From: Candidatus Omnitrophota bacterium
Lineage (GTDB): Bacteria > Omnitrophota > Gorgyraeia > Tantalellales > Tantalellaceae
DNA length: 5,984 nt
Direction: 5' to 3'
NCBI GenBank assembly: GCA_028717825.1
Contig: JAQUNB010000086.1
Span: 1 to 5,984, forward strand
A program made the position numbers and the translations under genes. Shown piece after piece: positions 1 to 5,625 of the stretch; the stretch's first letter is position 1, and each line of letters begins with the position of its first letter. The notes beneath the pieces are model-generated. The model was not told the origin of the DNA. It worked only from the letters and a program-made list of their open reading frames with translations, and searched no databases.

Positions 1-620
<620 letters not shown>

Positions 621-625
621 AAACC

Positions 626-1099
626 TCACCTTACTGATACATTTATTACGTATCTTTTCGCCGGGGCAGTTTGTTTTTCCCACGGCCGCATGTATTTAAA
701 CACCAATTTATCATTACCCTTTTTTTTCGTCGCAAACCGATATTCCGTGATCCCGCCCGCGCCGACGATCTTGTCGCTCCGGACCGATGGGACAAAAACA
801 GGTTCGCCGGCTTCGATCAATACACTATTATTCTCATTCTCCAGATCCCAAGAATACCCTGTCGTGGGATTAGATCCAAGCCTCGCGATAAGCACCTGTC
901 CATCATTAAGCGTTACATTTTTGTCTCCGTCTATATTAACCGTGATCTCTTTCCCAAGAATATCGGAAGATCCGGTACAGCCCGCCGCAAAAAAGAAGAG
1001 AAAAAGACAAATGAGCCAATAACGAGAAAACTTACACTTAATTCCATTAATGAGAATTGTAATATATCGTATGTTCTTGAAGGTCCTATTCGTTTTCAT
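626..1099 (-). CDS. Chagasin/I42-family cysteine protease inhibitor, predicted lipoprotein
   Basis: A 157-residue protein carrying the three inhibitory loops of the chagasin (MEROPS I42) family in order: NPTTGYSW at 77-84, VGAGG at 112-116 and RPWE at 138-141. In characterised members these loops wedge into the active-site cleft of papain-like cysteine peptidases. The N-terminus has a hydrophobic run (about 28-39) followed by AAGC, a permissive lipobox with Cys41, so a lipid-anchored envelope protein is predicted. The stretch before Cys41 is long for a lipoprotein signal. No other in-frame ATG, GTG or TTG was seen near the N-terminus, and the ATG at 1099 overlaps the pcm end by 14 bp, so this start is kept. 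The SD there is weak, which fits coupling to pcm translation. The stop is 5 bp before rlmN. The family call is firm; the target peptidase is unknown. Confidence 0.88.
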   Translation of the reverse strand: MKTNRTFKNIRYITILINGIKCKFSRYWLICLFLFFFAAGCTGSSDILGKEITVNIDGDKNVTLNDGQVLIARLGSNPTTGYSWDLENENNSVLIEAGEPVFVPSVRSDKIVGAGGITEYRFATKKKGNDKLVFKYMRPWEKQTAPAKRYVINVSVR

Positions 1100-1739
1100 T
1101 AAACTCTTTTTCTCTTGGATGAACCATAGGAACGAATCTCACGGGAAGTATCGCTTGTTCCCTTACACCGGTTTCGGTCTTTTCGACCAAATATAACTCT
1201 TGAAAAAAAGATCCAACCGGAAGGATCATTTTTCCGCCCGGTTTTAATTGTTCAACCAGTTTTTGAGGGATCTCAACGGGGCTTGCCGTCGCGATTATAG
1301 CATCGTAAGGCGCGTACGCCTGCCATGCGTCATACCCATCGCCCCATTTTACCCTGATATTTTTGTATCCGAGCCTCTCCAGCCTCACGCGGGCCTCTTC
1401 CGCTAGACTTTTTACCACTTCTATCGAATACACTTCTTTTACTATTTCCCCGAGCACCGCAGCCTGATAACCACAGCCCGTTCCTATTTCAAGGATCCGA
1501 TCGGTCGGTTTAAGACGCAAGGCTTCTGTCATATACGCGACGATATACGGCTGTGAGATGGTCTGCCCACAACCTATCGGTAACGGCATATCCGCATACG
1601 CACTATCGACAAATCCTTCCGGGACAAAAAGATGCCTTTCGACCTTCCGCATCGCGTCTAAAACTTTAGCATCACGTATCCCTCTTGCCTTTATCTGTGT
1701 GTCGACCATGATGTTCCGTTGGACGCTGTTCGTATCCAT
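1086..1739 (-). CDS. pcm: Protein-L-isoaspartate O-methyltransferase
   Basis: A cytosolic repair enzyme that uses S-adenosylmethionine to methylate L-isoaspartyl residues in aged proteins, allowing their return to aspartate. The 217-residue length matches bacterial Pcm (about 208-220). The N-terminal helix region with [11 protein letters not shown] (11-21) is typical of the family. The substrate-binding segment GCGQTISQP (56-64) is intact, as is SAM motif [14 protein letters not shown] (83-95). A SIE acidic-loop motif follows at 105-107, then the [12 protein letters not shown] strand (165-176). The ATG at 1739 lies 30 bp after the cupin stop, with only a weak G-rich SD (GGGGTAAG). A second ATG at residue 11 has no SD. 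Nothing essential appears to be missing. It is the second gene of the minus-strand operon. Confidence 0.96.
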   Translation of the reverse strand: MDTNSVQRNIMVDTQIKARGIRDAKVLDAMRKVERHLFVPEGFVDSAYADMPLPIGCGQTISQPYIVAYMTEALRLKPTDRILEIGTGCGYQAAVLGEIVKEVYSIEVVKSLAEEARVRLERLGYKNIRVKWGDGYDAWQAYAPYDAIIATASPVEIPQKLVEQLKPGGKMILPVGSFFQELYLVEKTETGVREQAILPVRFVPMVHPREKEFNENE

Positions 1740-1769
1740 GACTTACCCCGTAGTATTCGAAGCCATCTT

Positions 1770-2147
1770 TCAATTTGTTTTGCTTGGGACGCAAATTTTT
1801 TCGCAGGAGGCCCGCCACGCGGGATCAACTATACACAAAAATTTCAGATCTCGCTTTCCGGTATTCCTAATATATTGTTTTGCCTTCGGGGGGATATACA
1901 CCGCATCATCTTTTTTGACGATCCCTTTTTTCCCGCCAATATACATGGCGCCACGACCCTCCAATATATAATACACTTCCGAAAGGCTCAGCATATGCGG
2001 CTTGGTCGACTTGCCCGGCTTGACTATAGCGTGCGCCAAGCTATAACCAAAGCTGAATTTGCCTTTTCCCGCATGTAATAATTCCCTAAGGAAGGATCCG
2101 TCCCCGGCGGTTATCTTTTTACACTTGTTAAGTTTTCTGATCATCAT
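1770..2147 (-). CDS. Small single-domain cupin protein
   Basis: A 125-residue cupin (double-stranded beta-helix) protein of unknown substrate. Cupin motif 1 is recognisable as PGKSTKPH..SLSEVYYILEGRG, and motif 2 as DDAVYIPPKAKQYIRNTG. It ends with FLCIVDPAWR, a tail I recall from a group of small uncharacterised cupins. Of the usual metal ligands, the first His and the Glu are present. The second His of HxH is Leu, and the motif-2 His position is Gln, so metal binding may be altered or absent. The reading frame extends 27 codons further upstream, to 2228. The ATG at 2147 is preferred because AGGTGA lies 4 bases before it, the domain begins after it, and a candidate promoter lies inside the extension. 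A second ATG follows immediately at 2144. It is the first gene of the operon with pcm, the inhibitor and rlmN. Confidence 0.85.
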   Translation of the reverse strand: MMIRKLNKCKKITAGDGSFLRELLHAGKGKFSFGYSLAHAIVKPGKSTKPHMLSLSEVYYILEGRGAMYIGGKKGIVKKDDAVYIPPKAKQYIRNTGKRDLKFLCIVDPAWRASCEKICVPSKTN

Positions 2148-2151
2148 TTTT

Positions 2152-2157
2152 TCACCT
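2152..2157 (-). promoter_or_regulatory. Ribosome binding site deciding the cupin start
   Basis: On the minus strand AGGTGA precedes ATGATG by 4 and 7 bases. It supports starting the cupin at 2147 or 2144 rather than at the upstream in-frame ATG at 2228. Confidence 0.7.
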
Positions 2158-2173
2158 GACTTAGTTTTGATAT

Positions 2174-2202
2174 ATTTTAACGCACCCTTTAGGGTAAGTA
2201 AA
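2174..2202 (-). promoter_or_regulatory. Candidate sigma70-type promoter of the cupin-pcm-inhibitor-rlmN operon, with a palindrome in its spacer
   Basis: Reading the minus strand, TTTACT (2202-2197, four of six matches to TTGACA) and TAAAAT (2179-2174, five of six to TATAAT) are separated by exactly 17 bp. Transcription would start near 2167, leaving a leader of about 20 nt that holds the cupin SD. Inside the spacer sits ACCCT-AA-AGGGT (2195-2184), a perfect 5-bp inverted repeat where a repressor could block RNA polymerase. This is pattern matching only, without experimental support. Confidence 0.4.
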
Positions 2203-2333
2203 TAACTGATTGGGCGTATATTAACCATACCATAACATAATACCCAGATCGCGAATGATTGCGTAACGAACCCCGCCGACAGGACCCGTAGAAAGCCAGC
2301 ATAGTTTGTTTCGTTATCTTATAAATATATTTC

Positions 2334-2362
2334 TTGCAATCCATAATATTTAAATTTAGAAT
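2334..2362 (+). promoter_or_regulatory. Candidate sigma70-type promoter of the response regulator gene
   Basis: TTGCAA (2334-2339, four of six to TTGACA) and TAGAAT (2357-2362, five of six to TATAAT) are spaced by 17 bp in an AT-rich stretch. The predicted transcription start is near 2369, about 40 nt before the ATG at 2409. The TTAAC repeat pair lies immediately downstream of this start. Confidence 0.45.
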
Positions 2363-2374
2363 AGTAATAGTGAA

Positions 2375-2392
2375 CTTAACACAATCTTAACT
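2375..2392 (+). promoter_or_regulatory. TTAAC direct repeat, 11-bp period: putative response-regulator operator (autoregulation)
   Basis: CTTAAC occurs at 2375-2380 and again at 2386-2391, an exact 6-bp direct repeat with an 11-bp period. This is the layout bound by OmpR/PhoB-type dimers; the Bacillus PhoP consensus is close to TTAACA-N5-TTAACA. It lies between the predicted transcription start (about 2369) and the SD of the regulator gene, a position that normally gives repression. A matching array precedes the transglutaminase-like gene. Confidence 0.5.
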
Positions 2393-2408
2393 TTTCTCTG
2401 AGGTTTTT

Positions 2409-3098
2409 ATGGTCTCTCCTTATATTATCGTCGTAGATGACGAAAAAGAAATAGTAAACACTGTCTCCAAATACCTTTCCGATAGAGATTATACCGTTAA
2501 GGGTGCGAATAGCGGAAAGGAACTATTCGAGCTCCTTAAAGACAAAAAGCCCGATCTTATTATTCTGGATATACGCCTTCCGGACCTAAATGGTTTCGAG
2601 ATATGCAAAAAATTGAAGGAGAACGACAAACTTTTGGCCATCCCGATAATCATCCTTTCGGCAGATCACGCTGAGACCGATAAAGTTTCCGGGCTCGATC
2701 TGGGGGCGGATGACTACGTCGTAAAACCTTTTTCGCTTCAGGAATTGAACGCGCGGATCAAAGCCATCCTGCGTAGAAAGAGTGAAAACAACGAAAAAAA
2801 ACCGATCACTGTAAATGAACGCGTAATAATAGACCCCGCTAAGTACGTAGTGACCATCGATGGAAAAGAAATAGCTCTTACCTCCGTAGAGTTCCGTATA
2901 CTGGATTTTCTTGCCTCAAGACAAGGGCACGTCCTATCAAGAAAACAAATACTCGAGCACCTCTGGGGCGAAGAAAAGATCGTTGTTGCCAGAACGATAG
3001 ACGTTCACATCAGGCACCTCCGTGAAAAGCTTGGCGATGTCGCGAATCTTATCAAAAATGTAAGAGGTTTTGGATACAAGCTTGACGCAGAAAACTAA
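2409..3098 (+). CDS. OmpR/PhoB-family response regulator (REC + winged-helix DNA-binding)
   Basis: A 229-residue two-component transcription factor. The receiver domain (about 5-120) has the acidic pocket D10-D11, phosphoacceptor D54 (IILDIRLPDL), switch residue S84, Y103 in GADDYVVKPF, and K106. After a short linker (about 123-135), the C-terminal winged-helix domain (about 136-226) carries LTSVEFRIL. Its recognition-helix region is ARTIDVHIRHLREKLG (194-209), and it ends in the hallmark VRGFGYKL (218-225). All phosphorylation residues are intact. The ATG at 2409 has GAGG 6 bases upstream. No histidine kinase gene adjoins it, so it is an orphan within this window. TTAAC repeats with 11-bp period before it and before the next gene are plausible binding sites. 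Whether it is a true PhoB or PhoP cannot be decided from sequence, so no symbol is given. Confidence 0.93.
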   Translation: MVSPYIIVVDDEKEIVNTVSKYLSDRDYTVKGANSGKELFELLKDKKPDLIILDIRLPDLNGFEICKKLKENDKLLAIPIIILSADHAETDKVSGLDLGADDYVVKPFSLQELNARIKAILRRKSENNEKKPITVNERVIIDPAKYVVTIDGKEIALTSVEFRILDFLASRQGHVLSRKQILEHLWGEEKIVVARTIDVHIRHLREKLGDVANLIKNVRGFGYKLDAEN

Positions 3099-3234
3099 TT
3101 TTTTAGTCAAATCCCTTCTCAATAAAATTATCACACAATTAAAAGAAAGAAATAAATCAACAAAATCTGTGTTTTTTTATCCTGCCGTTGATTGTAACTT
3201 ATTTAGAATAAAGGACTTATGCCTCAAAATAAAA
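3099..3234 (+). other. AT-rich intergenic stretch without recognised gene
   Basis: No credible coding frame or RNA gene was seen. Short AT-rich inverted repeats occur (ACTAA-TTTT-TTAGT just after the regulator's end; ACACA about 30 nt before TGTGT plus a T-run near 3168-3178). Neither has the GC-rich stem of a convincing intrinsic terminator, so the regulator's transcript end is undefined and read-through into the next gene is possible. Confidence 0.4.
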
Positions 3235-3273
3235 TTAACCGAAAATTAATAAAAGCTTAACTATTACTTAATA
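3235..3273 (+). promoter_or_regulatory. Four TTAAY half-sites at exact 11-bp spacing: putative response-regulator operator array
   Basis: TTAACC (3235), TTAATA (3246), TTAACT (3257) and TTAATA (3268) start exactly 11 bp apart, one helical turn, all in the same orientation. The intervening 5-mers are unrelated (gaaaa, aaagc, attac), so this is not a simple tandem duplication. Tandem direct repeats of 11 bp upstream of a -10 are typical of PhoB/PhoP-family activator sites. The core matches the TTAAC pair before the response regulator gene itself. Confidence 0.6.
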
Positions 3274-3282
3274 CACCGAATA

Positions 3283-3288
3283 TATACT
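3283..3288 (+). promoter_or_regulatory. -10 element of a putative activator-dependent promoter
   Basis: TATACT (five of six to TATAAT) begins 9 bp after the last TTAAY half-site. The position 17 bp upstream holds ACTATT, a poor -35, and is covered by the repeats. A weak -35 replaced by an activator site is the known arrangement at PhoB-dependent promoters. The predicted start near 3295 leaves a leader of about 55 nt before the ATG at 3350. Confidence 0.5.
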
Positions 3289-3349
3289 TTAGGTGAAAGT
3301 AAAGTTAGGGTTTGAAAAGAAATTCGGCAGTCCAAATGGGAGGTGTGAG

Positions 3350-3835
3350 ATGAAAAGGAACTTAACGGCAACCATAGCAATGTTGATCATTACTACAATA
3401 TTATCTCTAAATTCAGCTTATGCTTTAGAGGGTCTTCCTTCCAATATTCAAACACCTAAAGATCTGGCCGAATGGCTTTCTGATGAATTCCAATATACAT
3501 TCGAAATAAATGATAATTGGCAGTCTGCGCAAACAACGATCGATTCCCGAAGTGGCGATTGCGAAGACTTCGCTGTCTTAGTCTCCTCCGTATTGACCGA
3601 TCACAGGATATCGAATGATATAGTTCTTGTTGATTTCAAAGGCATGCAAATACGCCATGCCATCTGCGCGTGGAGAACAGACAACGGCACTTATAATTTT
3701 ATTTCCAATAAGGTAATGTACACAACCAGCGAGACATCCCTTGAATCGGCTATAAAAAAATACTATCCTGATGCGAAGAGTATCACTTTGGCTAAAAATG
3801 ATTATGAATTTAGAAAAAAAATGAGATCGATTTAA
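3350..3835 (+). CDS. Secreted transglutaminase-like (papain-fold) cysteine protein
   Basis: A 161-residue protein with a Sec signal peptide: basic start MKRN, hydrophobic core about 6-20, and predicted cleavage after AYA at residue 25. The mature part has the transglutaminase-like/BTLCP signature SGDCEDFA with candidate nucleophile C71, and the candidate catalytic His is H103 in RHAICAW. The third residue, usually Asp in a 'D-N' context about 16-17 residues on, falls in FISN (117-120). Ser119 or Asn120 stands there, so activity is uncertain. Families with this fold include peptidases such as LapG, amidases and cross-linkers; the substrate here is unknown. The ATG at 3350 has a strong SD (GGGAGGTG). 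An upstream in-frame GTG at 3293 is rejected because it lies at or before the predicted transcription start and would bury the signal peptide. It appears monocistronic, ending at the terminator near 3872-3898. Confidence 0.82.
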   Translation: MKRNLTATIAMLIITTILSLNSAYALEGLPSNIQTPKDLAEWLSDEFQYTFEINDNWQSAQTTIDSRSGDCEDFAVLVSSVLTDHRISNDIVLVDFKGMQIRHAICAWRTDNGTYNFISNKVMYTTSETSLESAIKKYYPDAKSITLAKNDYEFRKKMRSI

Positions 3836-3871
3836 TAAAATATACATGCACCACCACATCCCGAGACAAAG

Positions 3872-3898
3872 ACCGCCTAACAAGGCGGTTTTTGTTTT
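3872..3898 (+). terminator. Rho-independent terminator
   Basis: A perfect 7-bp stem, ACCGCCT (3872-3878) with AGGCGGT (3883-3889), closes a 4-nt AACA loop and runs into a T-tract (TTTTTGTTTT). It lies 37 bp after the transglutaminase-like gene and insulates it from the LOG-family gene downstream. Confidence 0.9.
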
Positions 3899-3916
3899 AT
3901 CATTATATATACCCTT

Positions 3917-3944
3917 TCGTCATCTCTTATGGTATATTTATAAA
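3917..3944 (+). promoter_or_regulatory. Weak candidate promoter of the LOG-family gene
   Basis: TCGTCA (3917-3922, four of six) and TATAAA (3939-3944, five of six) are separated by 16 bp, giving a start near 3951 and a leader of about 33 nt. The preceding terminator implies that a promoter must lie in this interval, but the exact elements are uncertain in such AT-rich DNA. Confidence 0.27.
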
Positions 3945-3983
3945 CTGATACTTCTCACGCACTCTAAACGAGAGGATTTCCAC

Positions 3984-4829
3984 ATGAATAAAAAAAACAA
4001 ACCAAATTGGCTCATAAAGGCATACGATAATTACGCGTTCCTTAATAGCCCTCAGGCAAGAACGATCCGTGTTCTCGCTGAATTGCTTGAGCCTGCAGCC
4101 AGGTTCCACAAATATCGGGTAAAGAACACCATAGTTTTTTTTGGATCGGCCAGACTTACTTCGAGAGAAGAATCCCTTAAAAATCTACGCAACCTCGGTA
4201 AAAAGATTAAACAGCTCCCGAAGCCATCCAAAAAAGCGCAAACGGAATATGAAAACGCTAAACAGATGCTCTATATGTCAAAATATTATGAGGACGCTGT
4301 CAAATTGTCCGAGAAACTAACGCTATGGTTCAGGGAGCTGCAGAAAAAAGGCGAGTATTACTTTGTTTGTTCCGGAGGCGGCCCCGGCATAATGGAAGCC
4401 GCAAATAAAGGCGCCCTGAACGCCCACGGTGAATCACTAGGTTTTAATATCAGCCTTCCCACGGAACAAACCCCTAATATCTACCAGACCAAAGAACTTG
4501 CCTTTGATTTTCATTATTTTTTTATACGGAAATTCTGGTTCTTTTACCTTGCTAAAGGCCTTGTGGTGTTCCCGGGCGGGTACGGAACAATGGATGAACT
4601 TTTTGAGATATTGACGCTCGTACAGACGGAAAAGACCAGTAAGCGCATGGCAATAGTGCTCTACGGCAAAGAATACTGGAATGAAGTGATCAATTTTAAC
4701 GCGCTGGTCAAGTGGAACGTGATCTCTAAAAAAGACCTGAAACTGTTCAAAGTCTTCGACAACGTGGAAAGCGCTTATTCCTTTTTAAAAGGAGAGATAA
4801 CTAAAAATTATCTTAAAAAGAGCAAGTAG
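3984..4829 (+). CDS. LOG-family (TIGR00730-type) Rossmann protein, putative nucleoside 5'-monophosphate phosphoribohydrolase
   Basis: A 281-residue protein of the family once labelled 'lysine decarboxylase'. Characterised members cleave the N-glycosidic bond of (often cytokinin-type) nucleoside monophosphates to release the free base. Family motifs are FFGSAR (52-57), SGGGPGIMEAANKGA (130-144), conserved R182 in FIRKF, and the signature PGGYGTMDELFEILTLVQT (197-215) with catalytic-type E205. The N-terminal 50 residues and a Lys-rich helical insert (about 60-120) make it longer than plant LOG (about 200) but shorter than PpnN (about 450), typical of the long TIGR00730 form. The frame opens 46 codons further upstream, at 3846, but that extension crosses the terminator. 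The ATG at 3984 has AGAGG about 8 bases upstream and is chosen. It converges on the Hpt-REC gene, 31 bp between stops. The substrate is not predictable. Confidence 0.87.
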   Translation: MNKKNKPNWLIKAYDNYAFLNSPQARTIRVLAELLEPAARFHKYRVKNTIVFFGSARLTSREESLKNLRNLGKKIKQLPKPSKKAQTEYENAKQMLYMSKYYEDAVKLSEKLTLWFRELQKKGEYYFVCSGGGPGIMEAANKGALNAHGESLGFNISLPTEQTPNIYQTKELAFDFHYFFIRKFWFFYLAKGLVVFPGGYGTMDELFEILTLVQTEKTSKRMAIVLYGKEYWNEVINFNALVKWNVISKKDLKLFKVFDNVESAYSFLKGEITKNYLKKSK

Positions 4830-4860
4830 CCGCGCTATAAAAGTCTTTTCAAGAAATGTT

Positions 4861-5601
4861 CTATTCTCCGAGATATTTTTTGATCTTTTCGATAAGTTCT
4901 TCGGGATCATACGGTTTGAGCATAAAATCTCTTGCGCCGGCTTCTTCGGAAAGCGTCTTATTTTCTTCCGAAGCGGATATCATTATAATTATGATCTTTT
5001 TATATTTTTCGTCTGCGCGCAACTTACGGCATATGTCTATGCCGTTAAGTTTTGGAAGATACGCATCGAGCAGGATCACGTCGGGATTGAACTGAGGGAT
5101 CTTTTCCATGGCCTCTTCTCCGTCAAATGCCTGATTTACATTGAACCCTCTTTTCTCAAGCCTGTATTTTAAAGCTTTCGCTATCCCAACCGTGTCTTCG
5201 ACGATCAGGATCTTTTGCGAGCCGTGCTTTCCTTCCTGTTTTTCTTTCGATATTTCTCCTAATGTACTTCCTTTTTTCTCAGCGTACTCTTTTAATCTGT
5301 TCTCTATCTCCACGTAACTAGCCATAAGCTGGTCGATGAAAGCCCTGTCGATCTGACCGCCCTGATCAATGAGGGGTTTCAGCGCGTCTTCTATTTTTTT
5401 AGAAAAGGCGCGTATTTCCTCTTCATCCATCATGGCTGCCAGCCCTTTAAGACTATGGGCGGCTCTGTGAGCGTTCTTTAAAGCGGTTACGTCTCCCGAT
5501 CCGATCGCCGGGAAAGACTTCTTGAACACATCAAGCAAGCTGTTGGCATCGCGCAGGAAATCATTAAAGAACATATCTTTGTATTCTTTATCAAGAACCA
5601 C
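4861..5601 (-). CDS. Hpt-REC phosphorelay protein
   Basis: A 246-residue cytoplasmic signalling protein with no DNA-binding or enzymatic output domain. An Hpt four-helix domain (about 8-108) carries the phosphoacceptor H49 in AAHSLKGLAA, resembling the CheA P1 type. A charged linker (about 109-128) leads to a receiver domain (about 129-245) with E135-D136 in the acidic pocket, phosphoacceptor D179 (VILLDAYLP), S209 and K229 (FMLKPYDPEEL). Both phosphoacceptor sites are intact, so it could pass phosphate between His and Asp or act as a phosphate sink. It starts at a GTG (5601) preceded by GGAGG at 4-base spacing; the next ATG (residue 10) has no SD and would trim the first helix. It lies 24 bp after the UDP-glucose dehydrogenase stop on the same strand, probably in one operon. 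No partner kinase is in view. Confidence 0.9.
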   Translation of the reverse strand: MVLDKEYKDMFFNDFLRDANSLLDVFKKSFPAIGSGDVTALKNAHRAAHSLKGLAAMMDEEEIRAFSKKIEDALKPLIDQGGQIDRAFIDQLMASYVEIENRLKEYAEKKGSTLGEISKEKQEGKHGSQKILIVEDTVGIAKALKYRLEKRGFNVNQAFDGEEAMEKIPQFNPDVILLDAYLPKLNGIDICRKLRADEKYKKIIIIMISASEENKTLSEEAGARDFMLKPYDPEELIEKIKKYLGE

Positions 5602-5615
5602 TATCCCTCCGATAG
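5601..5615 (-). promoter_or_regulatory. Short hairpin presenting the Hpt-REC ribosome binding site
   Basis: On the minus strand CTATC-GGAGG-GATAG forms a 5-bp stem whose loop is exactly the SD GGAGG. The final G of the stem is the first base of the GTG start codon. It may modulate translation, or be chance given its short AT-rich stem. Confidence 0.3.
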
Positions 5616-5625
5616 ATTAAGCCAC

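Noticed and set aside
1031..1051. Further TTAAY-like motifs inside the inhibitor gene
   Set aside because: They are irregularly spaced, not 11 bp apart, and lie in coding sequence.
1558..2078. Two plus-strand open frames opposite pcm and the cupin
   Set aside because: No domain, no SD, and fully antisense to recognised genes.
2177..2226. TTAAC at 2177 and 2221 (44 bp apart) as extra regulator half-sites upstream of the cupin
   Set aside because: The intermediate 11-bp positions do not match the TTAAY core, so the spacing is probably coincidence.
2148..2228. N-terminal extension of the cupin reading frame to an ATG at 2228
   Set aside because: The SD and a candidate promoter support initiation at 2147, and the extension lacks cupin-like sequence and its own SD.
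3133..3178. Possible terminator after the response regulator (ACACA...TGTGT plus T-run)
   Set aside because: Only a 5-bp stem with a loop of about 30 nt and little GC; not a convincing intrinsic terminator.
3293..3349. Upstream GTG start for the transglutaminase-like gene
   Set aside because: It lies at or before the predicted transcription start, has no SD, and would place 19 charged residues before a textbook signal peptide.
3846..3983. 46-codon extension of the LOG-family reading frame
   Set aside because: It runs through the intrinsic terminator at 3872-3898 and has no family similarity; the ATG at 3984 has an SD.
4830..4860. AAAAGTCTTTT near-palindrome between the convergent LOG and Hpt-REC genes as a bidirectional terminator
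   Set aside because: The arms leave a one-base loop and contain almost no GC, so a stable hairpin is not expected.
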